Below, piece after piece: positions 1-6,921 of a stretch of 10,410 bases of DNA. The translations under genes were made by a program, and so were the position numbers. A model generated the notes under the pieces. That model was not told the origin of the DNA. It was given only the letters and a program-made list of their open reading frames with translations, and searched no databases. How positions within the stretch are numbered: the first letter of the stretch is position 1; the number at the start of each line of letters is the position of its first letter. The stretch comes from CAYUYV01 sp050331455 (GTDB taxonomy: Bacteria > Pseudomonadota > Alphaproteobacteria > JAJFIK01). The stretch lies in contig JBHJGV010000077.1 of the NCBI GenBank assembly GCA_050331455.1, positions 1 through 10,410 on the forward strand. Reading direction: 5' to 3'.

Positions 1-1120
1 AGGCCCCCACCCCCCCCGCGGCCCCGCCACCGCCCAACCCCTGATTCAGGCCTGCAACACCCCGCTCCCTCTGGCGCTCGCCCTGAAGATCGATCAAACC
101 CACGACGATAAGTCCACCGATATCCCGCAGACGGATCTGGCGGGCAATCTCCCGCGCGGCCTCCAGATTCGCTTCGAGTCCCGTTTGTCCCCCGCCATTG
201 ACGTCGATGGCGGTCAGAGCCTCGGTGCTGTCGATCACGACCGATCCGCCTCCGGACAAGGGAACATGGCGCGCTGTCAACGCCTCTATCTGACCTTCAA
301 TGTCAAACGCGCCATCGCAGTCCCGGCCATGGGGAAGACGGGCGATTTTGATATCGGGCCATAGGCCGCCGGTAAGGACCTGCTCCACCGTTCGGGCGAG
401 GATGGCGTCGTCCACGGTGATGCGCGCGCCTGCCGGCCCGACCCAGTCCCGCAAGATCCGGGCAATCGGCGGCCCGTCCCGCCAGACCCGGTAGGGCGGG
501 GTGCGGTCGCGGGCGTCCGCCAGAACCTCAAGACCCTGGGCCCGGAGCGCGGAGGCCTCGGCCACGACAGCATCCGGTTCAAGCCGCGCCGCGGCGGTGC
601 GCAGAACGAACCCGTCACCCTCGCCAAGGCAGGGATCGATCCAAGTCCGGAGCAGTGCCGCCGCACTCGCATCCATCTGCCGGGAGGCCCGCAACCGCTG
701 ATCGGCCGGTGCCGTGAGGCGATAGACGCAGGCCCGACCGGGCACCTGAATTTCGCCGGTCAGCCGCGGGCCCTTTGCGGTCTCGCCGCCGGCCTGGGCA
801 AGCCGGGCGACCTGGGCCAGAACCGTCTGGCCCTCCTGGGGCCGGTCCGTGGTCTGCCAGCCCTCGCCCCGCGGGCGGCGTGTCAACACCGGCTGCCCGG
901 CCGGCAGAAAACCCGTCCCGTCCCGCCCCAGATCGACAAGAACGCCGCCGGCACCCTTCACCACGCGCAGCACCCGCGCCAGGACGATATCGCGGTGCCG
1001 CAAACGGGCATCGACCTCAAGATCAGTCAGTGTGACAACGATCTCCAGGGCTTCCATGCCATGTTCCCCCATTAAGGCGGCAATCACCTGGCCGGGGGCA
1101 CGGGACAGGATCATCTCCAT
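1..1120 (-). CDS. Ribonuclease E/G family protein, 3' end outside window
   Basis: This is a single-strand RNA endonuclease family acting in rRNA/mRNA processing. I translated the frame from the ATG at 1120; it stays open for 373 codons to the left edge. Residues about 38-75 look like the S1 RNA-binding part (VLRVVKGAGGVLVDLG). Residues 289-345 are the catalytic core: GGSVVIDSTEALTAIDVNGG with the expected metal-binding Asp306 and Asn308, then ANLEAAREIARQIRLRDIGG. The second catalytic Asp (E. coli RNase E D346, in VIDFID) aligns with Gly341 here (VVGLID). The last residues are Gly-rich and lie on a C-run at the window edge, so sequence error is possible. A second ATG two codons downstream (1114) is an alternative start. 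The gene begins 37 nt after maf, as in other alphaproteobacteria with a maf-RNase pair. The family call is firm; activity is uncertain. The Zn-link cysteines would lie outside the window. Confidence 0.88.
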   Translation of the reverse strand, partial: MEMILSRAPGQVIAALMGEHGMEALEIVVTLTDLEVDARLRHRDIVLARVLRVVKGAGGVLVDLGRDGTGFLPAGQPVLTRRPRGEGWQTTDRPQEGQTVLAQVARLAQAGGETAKGPRLTGEIQVPGRACVYRLTAPADQRLRASRQMDASAAALLRTWIDPCLGEGDGFVLRTAAARLEPDAVVAEASALRAQGLEVLADARDRTPPYRVWRDGPPIARILRDWVGPAGARITVDDAILARTVEQVLTGGLWPDIKIARLPHGRDCDGAFDIEGQIEALTARHVPLSGGGSVVIDSTEALTAIDVNGGGQTGLEANLEAAREIARQIRLRDIGGLIVVGLIDLQGERQRERGVAGLNQGLGGGGAAGGVGA

Positions 1121-1157
1121 GGGATGCGTCCTATACTTTCAGTAAGCCGATGGATAG

Positions 1158-1859
1158 TCACCAGGGATCCGCACCCGATGCCGATGCATCCGGATGCGGC
1201 GGGCGGACGGGAAAGCCCAAACCGTTCAGCAGTTGGCACACCTCGAACAGGGGCAGACCGACCACGGACGAATAGGACCCGCTGATATGGCGAATGAAGC
1301 TGGCCGCAAAGCCCTGGATGGCATATCCCCCGGCCTTGCCCTGCCATTCGCCGCTGGCGAGGTACTGATCCACATCGTCGGCGGACAAGCGTTTGAAGGC
1401 CACGATGGTCTCCACGACCCGGGTCGCGGAGCGCCCGTCCGGTGCCTGGACCGCGATGGCGCTGTAGACGGTGTGCCGCCGGCCCGAAAGCAGACGCAGG
1501 CAGGACCGGGCCCGATCCCTGTCCTCGGTCTTCGGCAGGATGCGGCGCCCGGCCGCCACAACCGTGTCTCCCGCCAGGATATGCGCCGGCCGCGTGTCCG
1601 CCGTGCCGTCGCCAGCCGGGATTGCCACGCCTTGGGCCGCCACATGGGCGGCCTTATGACAAGCCAGCCGCAGGGCATGGTGCCGCGGCAATTCGAGCGG
1701 CAGGGGCGTTTCGTCGATATCCGCAGGAATGACGGCATCGGGCGTGATGCCGATCTGGGCGAGAAGCGCGAGGCGGCGAGGCGACGCGCTGGCCAAAATC
1801 AGGCGGCGTGCCGTGGTCGGCGGAGACCCGGTGCCCGGGACGGGCCTGTCTTGCGCCAT
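1158..1859 (-). CDS. maf: Maf family nucleoside triphosphate pyrophosphatase
   Basis: A cytosolic Maf/HAM1-like pyrophosphatase that hydrolyses non-canonical or modified NTPs (dTTP/UTP or m7GTP type, depending on subfamily) to NMP and PPi. From the chosen start it has 233 residues. It shows the nucleotide-binding LILASASPRR at 20-29, ADIDE at 46-50, the AGDTVV motif with Asp98, KAGGYAIQG at 175-183 and GSYSSVVGLPL at 194-204, which are the family hallmarks. The frame is open up to a GTG at 1982 directly after the infA stop, which would add 41 residues. That extension is Arg/Pro-rich and unlike the family, so I prefer the ATG at 1859, which has a GAAAGG about 9 nt upstream. A further ATG at 1934 is possible. 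Even so the protein is slightly longer than the usual 190-210 residues, the excess being at both ends. It lies between infA and RNase E/G, a common alphaproteobacterial order. Confidence 0.93.
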   Translation of the reverse strand: MAQDRPVPGTGSPPTTARRLILASASPRRLALLAQIGITPDAVIPADIDETPLPLELPRHHALRLACHKAAHVAAQGVAIPAGDGTADTRPAHILAGDTVVAAGRRILPKTEDRDRARSCLRLLSGRRHTVYSAIAVQAPDGRSATRVVETIVAFKRLSADDVDQYLASGEWQGKAGGYAIQGFAASFIRHISGSYSSVVGLPLFEVCQLLNGLGFPVRPPHPDASASGADPW

Positions 1860-1982
1860 GCTGCGTGGCCTTTCGTTCTCCCGTGTCCCTTTTTCGGGGC
1901 CGACGCGCGGCGACCGGACCACGGGCTTACACATCTTGCGGGGGCCTGGGGCAGCGTAGCGCGCCGAAATCTCGGCAGCCAC

Positions 1983-2201
1983 TCACTTGAAGCGGTAGGT
2001 GATGCGCCCTTTCGTAAGGTCGTAGGGGGTCATCTCGACAAGCACTTTGTCGCCGGCGAGCACACGGATCCGGTTTTTGCGCATCTTGCCAGCGGTGTGC
2101 GCGATGATCTCGTGCTCGTTTTCCAGCTTGACCCGAAATGTGGCGTTGGGCAGCAATTCGACCACAACACCGGGAAACTCCAGCAATTCCTCTTTCGCCA
2201 T
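1983..2201 (-). CDS. infA: Translation initiation factor IF-1
   Basis: A single OB-fold (S1-like) protein of 72 residues that binds the A site of the 30S subunit during initiation with IF-2 and IF-3. The sequence is near consensus over its whole length: MAKEELLEFPGVV at the start, the VKLENEHEIIAHTAGKMRKN core and the YDLTKGRITYRFK end. The start is fixed by the family length and by an AAGG with 6 nt spacing. The gene is preceded by an unusually long gene-free stretch of 317 nt (see that entry) and followed by maf. There is no recognisable terminator between infA and maf, so they may be co-transcribed. Confidence 0.98.
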   Translation of the reverse strand: MAKEELLEFPGVVVELLPNATFRVKLENEHEIIAHTAGKMRKNRIRVLAGDKVLVEMTPYDLTKGRITYRFK

Positions 2202-2518
2202 ACTCAGCCTTCTGTTCCTTGATTCATGGGCAAATTCCCGCTTTCAGGATGTATGAACCGGGTGACGCCCGCCCGGTCCGGCGCCTTGAGGGCAGCCACC
2301 GGGCTCAAAGGCCATGATGGGATGCGTCGCAAGAAAGCGGATGGGCCCGGCGTCAGCCCCCTGGACCCCGGTTTCGGTCCGTGGACCGACCCGTGATGAG
2401 CCGGGGTTGAAAAAGTGGGAAGAGAATGCCCCTGCCCGCGGGAAAATCAAGGGCCATGGAAAACCGGGCGGCGATGGACCGTAGCCTGCGGCCCAGACCC
2501 GGCCCGACAGCTTGACCG
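2202..2518 (-). other. Gene-free stretch between the UPF0262 gene and infA
   Basis: No convincing gene is seen in these 317 bases. A 99-codon open frame (2244-2543, minus) is Pro/Gly-rich and resembles no family I know. In many alphaproteobacteria a low-molecular-weight phosphatase/arsenate-reductase-like gene sits at this place; no remnant of it is recognisable. The stretch holds a nested inverted repeat (2365-2407). I could not settle on an infA promoter, although one would be expected here. Confidence 0.6.
2365..2407. repeat. Nested inverted repeats in the infA leader region
   Basis: An inner hairpin TCGGTCC / GGACCGA (2374-2380 and 2383-2389) with a 2-base centre lies inside an outer pair ACCCCGG / CCGGGGT (2365-2371 and 2401-2407). 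All arms are perfect. No T-run follows on the minus strand, so it is not a standard intrinsic terminator. It could be a structured 5' leader of the infA transcript, a processing site, or a protein-binding site. Confidence 0.5.
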
Positions 2519-3001
2519 TCACAGCTTGATATGCAGGACGCAAATCAAGGTGAACAGGCGCCGGGCCGTGTCCATATCGAGGTCGATCTTCCCTTCCAGC
2601 CGCTCGATCAGCAGTTCAGAGCCTTCGTTGTGAAGGCCGCGCCGGCCCATATCGATCGCCTCGATCTGCGCGGGCGCTGCATTCTTGATCGCATCGTAAT
2701 AGCTCTCGCAGACCAGAAAATAGTCCTTGACGATGCGCCGGAAAGGGCTCAGCGCCAGGATGACTGTGCCGTGCTGGGGATCCTCCGCCGTCCGAATATT
2801 GATGTGAAGACGGTTGTCCTCGATGCCCAGGGAGAGCCCGTAAGGGCCGCCCGGCGAATTCATGGGCTTGAAAAAGCTTTCCTCGAGCAGATCGAAGATT
2901 GCGACCTGCCGTTCATGCTCTATTTCCGGTCCCCGGCGGGCGATCGTACGCTCGTCGAGGGTGACTTCAGAAATGCGGAACGGCTGTTCATCTGCGTTCA
3001 T
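2519..3001 (-). CDS. UPF0262 family protein
   Basis: A 160-residue member of the UPF0262 family, a conserved alphaproteobacterial protein of unknown function usually encoded just downstream of hisD. Recognisable stretches are IEHERQVAIFDLLEESFF near residues 27-44, GPYGLSLGIEDNRLHINI at 52-69, LSPFRRIVKDYFLVCESYY at 84-102 and the C-terminal LDMDTARRLFTLICVLHI. No signal peptide or membrane segment is visible, so it is probably cytosolic. I chose the ATG at 3001 because it gives the normal family length. The frame is open further upstream, but that part is Arg/Pro-rich and overlaps hisD antisense. A GGACAGG lies about 11 nt upstream. There is a 203-nt gap after hisD carrying two dyads, which may mean separate regulation. 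Confidence 0.9.
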   Translation of the reverse strand: MNADEQPFRISEVTLDERTIARRGPEIEHERQVAIFDLLEESFFKPMNSPGGPYGLSLGIEDNRLHINIRTAEDPQHGTVILALSPFRRIVKDYFLVCESYYDAIKNAAPAQIEAIDMGRRGLHNEGSELLIERLEGKIDLDMDTARRLFTLICVLHIKL

Positions 3002-3076
3002 GGTCGGGTCTGCCTGTCCGGGACGGACGCGGTTGGGGCGGGTGACGGCGGCCTTCCGCGACTGAGCCTCTCCCTT

Positions 3077-3139
3077 TTGCACCCGCCATGCAAGGTTGCG
3101 GCCAGGAATTTTTGCTGCATTTGCACAAACGCAATGCAG
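3077..3139. promoter_or_regulatory. Two similar dyads upstream of the UPF0262 gene
   Basis: TTGCA-N7-TGCAA (3077-3093) and CTGCATT-N11-AATGCAG (3115-3139) both have perfect arms. Both contain TTTGCAC followed by ATGCA, so they look related. Their centres (3085 and 3127) are 42 bp apart, about four helical turns. They lie in the 203-nt gap between hisD and the UPF0262 gene, about 75-140 nt upstream of its start. An operator pair for a dimeric regulator is a reasonable inference. The regulator is unknown and no clear -35/-10 pair was found. Confidence 0.4.
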
Positions 3140-3204
3140 ATCCAGCCGTCGCGGAGGGACCGGCCCCCGAACGGTGGCTGTCCTGGGGCGGACCGGGCCG
3201 AGGC

Positions 3205-4515
3205 TCACTGGGAAAACCGGATGGCCACGGAGCGGGCGTGGGCCCCCAGGCCTTCCTCGGTGGCCAGGGTCACGGCAGCGGGCCCGATGGCCTGGAGCGC
3301 ATCGGGGCTGCACCGCACCAGGGAGGTCCGCTTCATGAAATCGAGCACCGACAGGCCGGAGGCGAACCGGGCCGCGCCGCCCGTCGGGAGCACATGGTTG
3401 GTCCCGGCCACATAATCGCCAATGGCTTCGGGGGTGTGCCGCCCAAGAAAGATCGCGCCGGCATGGCGGATGCGTTCGGCCAGCGCGTCCGGATCGGCGG
3501 TGGCGATTTCCAGATGCTCGGGCGCCAATCGGTTCACCACATCGGCAGCCTCATCCATGTCCCGCACCAGGATCACGGCGCCATGGTCCCGCCAGCTTGC
3601 CGATGCCACCGGCCCGCGCGGCAGGCTCGCCAGGTGCTCGTCCACGGCGGCGAGCACGGCCTGGGCGAATTCCGCATCATCGGTGACGAGGACCGAGCGG
3701 GCCGCCTCGTCATGTTCGGCCTGGGACAGGAGATCGATGGCGATCCACACCGGATCGTTGTCCCGGTCCGCCACCACGACGATTTCCGAGGGGCCGGCAA
3801 GCAGATCGATGCCGACCTGACCGAAAACCTGCCGCTTGGCCGTGCTGACATAGGCATTGCCCGGCCCCACGATCTGATCGACGGGGCGGATGTTCTTGGT
3901 GCCATAGGCGAGGGCCGCCACGGCCTGGGCCCCGCCAATGGTGTGGATTTCTGTCACGCCGGCGATGGCGGCGGCCGCCAGGATCACCGGATTGAGCGTG
4001 CCGCCCGGCGTCGGGACCGTCATCACCACCCGCTCGACGCCGGCGACCCGAGCCGGCACCGCATTCATCAGCAGGGAACTGGGATAGGCGGCCTTCCCAC
4101 CGGGCACATAGATTCCGACGGCATCGACCGGCGTCCAGCGGTGACCGAGTTCGACCCCGGACCCGTCGGTCATGCGGAAGTCCTCCGGATACTGATGCTC
4201 ATGATACGCCCTAATACGTCCCGCCGCGATGGTCAGGGCCTTGCGCACCTCCTCCGGGCAGGCCTCCAGGGCCTCGTCCATGGCGGATGCCGGGACGCTC
4301 AAGCCCTTCTCGGACGGGTCGAAGCCGTCGAACCGGGCAGTGAAGGCCGCCACCGCCTCGTCGCCCCGGGCGCGCACTTCGGCGATGATCTCGGCCACGG
4401 TGGCGGACACATCGGCGTCGTGATCCCGCTTCGTGGCCATGAAGGCCGTGAGGGCGTCGTCGAAGGCCGGGTCGCTGGTGGCGAGGGTCAGGGGACGGAT
4501 GGGATCAGGGGACAT
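3205..4515 (-). CDS. hisD: Histidinol dehydrogenase
   Basis: Catalyses the last two steps of histidine synthesis, L-histidinol to L-histidine via histidinal, with 2 NAD+ and a bound Zn2+. The 436-residue length fits the family (E. coli 434). Motifs in order are VGIYVPGGKAAYPSSLLMN (133-151), GGAQAVAALAYGT (194-206), QIVGPGNAYVSTAKRQVFG (214-232), GPSEIVVVAD (241-250), LLSQAEHDE with the Zn-ligand equivalents Gln265 and His268, NRLAPEHLE with catalytic-pair Glu333/His334, AIGDYVAGTNHVLPTGG with Zn-ligand Asp367, and GLGAHARSV with Zn-ligand His426. All key residues are present, so it should be active. The ATG at 4515 matches the family N-terminus and has AAAGAAG just upstream; the frame opens earlier (TTG at 4590) but that part is not family-like. 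It follows the DUF2948 gene after 84 nt, the usual alphaproteobacterial order. Confidence 0.97.
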   Translation of the reverse strand: MSPDPIRPLTLATSDPAFDDALTAFMATKRDHDADVSATVAEIIAEVRARGDEAVAAFTARFDGFDPSEKGLSVPASAMDEALEACPEEVRKALTIAAGRIRAYHEHQYPEDFRMTDGSGVELGHRWTPVDAVGIYVPGGKAAYPSSLLMNAVPARVAGVERVVMTVPTPGGTLNPVILAAAAIAGVTEIHTIGGAQAVAALAYGTKNIRPVDQIVGPGNAYVSTAKRQVFGQVGIDLLAGPSEIVVVADRDNDPVWIAIDLLSQAEHDEAARSVLVTDDAEFAQAVLAAVDEHLASLPRGPVASASWRDHGAVILVRDMDEAADVVNRLAPEHLEIATADPDALAERIRHAGAIFLGRHTPEAIGDYVAGTNHVLPTGGAARFASGLSVLDFMKRTSLVRCSPDALQAIGPAAVTLATEEGLGAHARSVAIRFSQ

Positions 4516-4599
4516 GAAGCTTCTTTCGGATCGGACGGATACGGAAAGCCGGCACATACGGACCTGAAGAGACCGGGCCGGACCTCTCAATGTGCGCCC

Positions 4600-5253
4600 T
4601 CAGGACTCGTGGCGTGGACGGTGTTTCGAGGGCCAGGGCGTGGTGAGGTCGCGGGCCTCGGCCTCGAGGCACTCCACCTCGAGGCGCACCACGGCACCGC
4701 CGGCGAAGGTCAGCGTCACCGTGCCGGGAGGGGCCGGAAGGGCTGCCTCGCCGTCGGCTGTGGCCGACGCTGCGTCCACGCTGGGCTCGAACTGCATGGC
4801 GAGGAGAACCAGCACACTGTCGATGCTGTCAAGCACCGGCAAGCCCTTGGCCTGCACATGACGCACATGGTTGAAGTGGAACCCGGCGCGGCATCGATAG
4901 CCCTTGATCCCTTTCATCCGGGTCCAGAACGCGGGACGGGCTTCGTGCAGGAAGCGGTTCGCGACAAAGGCGAAGCGCCGGGCGCCGCGGTCATAGGCGA
5001 GATCGCTGCCGCGCACGAGGGCGTCCTGGAACCGGGCGGACAGAACCGAGAGATCCTCGCCGTCCCGGGCCACGAGCACCGGACCTTGCGTGAGAGGCCC
5101 TGGCGCAACGACCATAGACGTCTCGCCCGTCTCGTCGACCTTTCCGTTGGCTTTTTCGTCGGCTTTTTCGTTCGCTGGGGCCACGGCACGCGAAGACGCA
5201 CCCGAAACGGCGGTGGTGCCCTTGGTGCCGGTTGCCTTGATGTCCATGGTCAT
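4600..5253 (-). CDS. DUF2948 family protein
   Basis: A conserved alphaproteobacterial protein of unknown function, typically about 140-160 residues and encoded between murA and hisD. The domain begins with LVARDGEDLSVLSARFQDALV and continues with RRFAFVANRF, RCRAGFHFNHVRHVQAKGL, LVLLAMQFEP and the strong C-terminal motif GTVTLTFAGGAVVRLEVECL, ending in DLTTPWPSKHRPRH. Here it is 217 residues because of an N-terminal extension of about 50 low-complexity residues, including a Lys/Glu/Asp repeat (EKADEKANGK). I chose the ATG at 5253 for the strong GA-rich ribosome-binding region just upstream. ATGs at 5247 and 5115 are alternatives, the last giving about the normal family length. It is probably cytosolic. 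The gene starts 94 nt after the murA stop. Confidence 0.85.
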   Translation of the reverse strand: MTMDIKATGTKGTTAVSGASSRAVAPANEKADEKANGKVDETGETSMVVAPGPLTQGPVLVARDGEDLSVLSARFQDALVRGSDLAYDRGARRFAFVANRFLHEARPAFWTRMKGIKGYRCRAGFHFNHVRHVQAKGLPVLDSIDSVLVLLAMQFEPSVDAASATADGEAALPAPPGTVTLTFAGGAVVRLEVECLEAEARDLTTPWPSKHRPRHES

Positions 5254-5267
5254 CGCACTCTCACTCT

Positions 5268-5291
5268 CCCTCTCCCCGGCCCTCTCCCCGG
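5268..5291. repeat. 12-bp perfect tandem repeat upstream of the DUF2948 gene
   Basis: CCCTCTCCCCGG occurs twice in direct tandem (5268-5279, 5280-5291). On the minus strand it reads as repeated GGGGAGAGGG-type purine tracts ending 14 nt before the DUF2948 start, followed by more GAGAG. The tracts resemble repeated Shine-Dalgarno sequences. Chance replication slippage is the simplest origin. Confidence 0.8.
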
Positions 5292-5324
5292 CCCCGCGCT
5301 GCCCGCCGAGGCGGCAGCGATCCG

Positions 5325-5356
5325 TATCCTGCCAGTCCTTTATCCTGTCAGTCCTT
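5325..5356. repeat. 16-bp tandem duplication across the murA stop codon
   Basis: TATCCTGYCAGTCCTT occurs twice head to tail (5325-5340 and 5341-5356) with one mismatch. The right copy contains the murA stop (TGA on the minus strand, 5348-5350). In the left copy the same triplet is TGG. The duplication therefore copied the murA 3' end into the intergenic gap. Confidence 0.85.
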
Positions 5357-6637
5357 GAGGCGGCGCACCTCGGCGCCGCAGGCCTGGAGCTTCTCCTCGA
5401 TCCGTTCAAAGCCCCGGTCCAAATGATACACCCGGTTGACCACGGTTTCGCCCTCGGCGGCGAGGCCTGCGAGCAGCAGACTGACGGACGCCCGCAGATC
5501 CGTCGCCATGACCGGCGCGCCCTTGAGCCGGGCCACGCCCCGCACCGTCGCCGCCTGTCCCGACACGGAGATGTCCGCGCCCATGCGCATCAGTTCGGGC
5601 ACATGCATGAACCGGTTCTCGAAAATCGTCTCCCGCACCGTCGACACCCCGTCCGCCACCGTGGTCAACGCCATGAGCTGGGCCTGGAGGTCGGTCGGAA
5701 ACCCCGGGAACGGTTCGGTTGTCACGGATACGCCGTGCAATCCGTTGCCGCGCCGCGACACGACAAGGCCCGAGGCGTCCTCTTCGAGGGCGAGGCCCAA
5801 ACTGTCCATCACGGGGAGCACCGCGGCAATGTGATCGGTCCGCGCGCCGGTGATCCGGACCCGGCCACCGGTCATGCCCACGGCCATGATGAAGGTCCCA
5901 GTCTCGATCCGGTCTGGGATCACCGCGTGGAGGGTGCCGGACAGGGCATCCACCCCTTCGATGGTGATGCGGCTGGTCCCGAGCCCGCTGATGCGGGCGC
6001 CCATGGCCTTGAGGCAGTTCCCAAGATCCACGATTTCCGGCTCCCGGGCGGCATTTTCCAGGACCGTGGTGCCGTTTGCCACGGTCGCGGCCATCATCAT
6101 GTCTTCGGTCGCGCCCACGGATACGAAGGGGAAAGGGATCGTCGCGCCGCGCAGGCCGCCCTTGGGCGCCGCCGCATGGACATAGCCATCGACGAGATCG
6201 ATGGTGACACCCATGGCCTCGAGCCCGCGCAAATGGAGATCGACGGGCCGTGTTCCGATGGCACAGCCCCCCGGCAGGGAGACCTTGGCCTTGCCGAAAC
6301 GGGCAAGCAGAGGGCCGATCACCAGGAAACTCGCCCGCATTTTACGCACCAGCTCATAGGGCGCCGTGGTGCTGGTGATCGACCGGGCGCACAGACTCAG
6401 GACGCGGCCTTCCCCGGCCCCCTCATGGCCATGGCCTTCCAGACCGACTTCGACGCCGTGCTGGGCCAGGATCTTGGCCATATGCGCGATGTCGGCGAGA
6501 TGGGGCAGGTTCGACAGGGTCAGCGTCCCATCCGTGAGCAGACTGGCCGCCATGAGGGGCAGCGCCGCGTTCTTGGCGCCGCTGATGGCGATATCGCCCT
6601 GGAGCTCGCGGCCACCCTGGATCAGAATGCGGTCCAT
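5348..6637 (-). CDS. murA: UDP-N-acetylglucosamine 1-carboxyvinyltransferase
   Basis: Transfers enolpyruvate from PEP to UDP-GlcNAc, the first committed step of peptidoglycan synthesis, in the cytosol. The 429 residues fit the family. Visible features are the N-terminal ISGAKNAALPLMAASLL with Lys22/Asn23, the catalytic-loop Cys125 in LPGGCAIGTRPVDLH (the fosfomycin target; Asp here would give resistance, so sensitivity is expected at the enzyme), PEIVDLGNCLKAMGA, FPTDLQAQ with Asp316 (E. coli D305), TDLRAS with Arg382 (E. coli R371) and HLDRGFERIEEKL with Arg408 (E. coli R397). A small insertion rich in Gly/His/Glu lies at 67-78. The start has AAGGA 9 nt upstream, and its A is shared with the TGA of the preceding small ORF, which suggests translational coupling. 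The stop lies in a 16-bp tandem duplication. Confidence 0.98.
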   Translation of the reverse strand: MDRILIQGGRELQGDIAISGAKNAALPLMAASLLTDGTLTLSNLPHLADIAHMAKILAQHGVEVGLEGHGHEGAGEGRVLSLCARSITSTTAPYELVRKMRASFLVIGPLLARFGKAKVSLPGGCAIGTRPVDLHLRGLEAMGVTIDLVDGYVHAAAPKGGLRGATIPFPFVSVGATEDMMMAATVANGTTVLENAAREPEIVDLGNCLKAMGARISGLGTSRITIEGVDALSGTLHAVIPDRIETGTFIMAVGMTGGRVRITGARTDHIAAVLPVMDSLGLALEEDASGLVVSRRGNGLHGVSVTTEPFPGFPTDLQAQLMALTTVADGVSTVRETIFENRFMHVPELMRMGADISVSGQAATVRGVARLKGAPVMATDLRASVSLLLAGLAAEGETVVNRVYHLDRGFERIEEKLQACGAEVRRLKD

Positions 6638-6921
6638 CAGTTCCCGTCCTTTTGCCCGTCGGCCTTGTCGTCCCGGTCCCGCCCGCCGTCCGGTCCCGCC
6701 GGATCGGCGCCGTCCTCAACCATAGGGCGGCTTGACGTCGGGGGGACGACAGCAGTGCTTCTTGGCGCGGTTGAGGCCGCGGGCGGCCCGTTTGCGTTTG
6801 GCGCCGTCTCCGAGGGGCACGGTGGGTTCGCCCTCCCACGGGCCTGGGCCTTGCGCCGGCGCAGATTGGCGCGCAGGGCCGCGGCGAGACGGTCGGCGTC
6901 GTCCGGCGTGCGTTTGGCCAT
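6637..6921 (-). CDS. Small basic protein directly upstream of murA, frame uncertain
   Basis: I do not recognise a named family. The first 30 residues (MAKRTPDDADRLAAALRANL, then RRRKAQARGR) look truly coding: an acidic-then-basic helix with GC-rich third positions. The following 40 codons are Pro/Ala/Ser-rich with very GC-rich second positions, unlike a GC-rich coding frame. The end is acidic (GRDRDDKADGQKDGN) and its stop overlaps the murA start by one base. The ORF overlaps the zinc-ribbon frame by 206 nt. One extra G in the GGG near 6834-6836 would instead join the helix to EGEPTVPLGDGAKRKRAARG and stop at 6716. A frameshift, true or from sequencing, is therefore possible. ATGs at 6930 (better-spaced GGAG), 6945 and 6972 are alternative starts. 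Confidence 0.5.
   Translation of the reverse strand: MAKRTPDDADRLAAALRANLRRRKAQARGRANPPCPSETAPNANGPPAASTAPRSTAVVPPTSSRPMVEDGADPAGPDGGRDRDDKADGQKDGN

Noticed and set aside
1194..2222. 342-codon open frame on the plus strand over maf and infA
   Set aside because: Antisense to two well-identified genes, with no motif of its own.
2244..2543. 99-codon minus-strand frame as a gene between the UPF0262 gene and infA
   Set aside because: Pro/Gly-rich, overlaps the end of the UPF0262 gene, lacks the CxxxxxRS phosphatase motif expected for a gene at this place.
5135..5180. TTTTTCG-type repeats as a regulatory repeat or CRISPR-like array
   Set aside because: They encode the Lys/Glu/Asp repeat in the DUF2948 protein extension, are too short, and have no spacers.
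3088..5358. 756-codon open frame on the plus strand
   Set aside because: It lies antisense to hisD and the DUF2948 gene, is rich in His/Gly/Arg and has no family motif. It is a frame shadow typical of GC-rich DNA.
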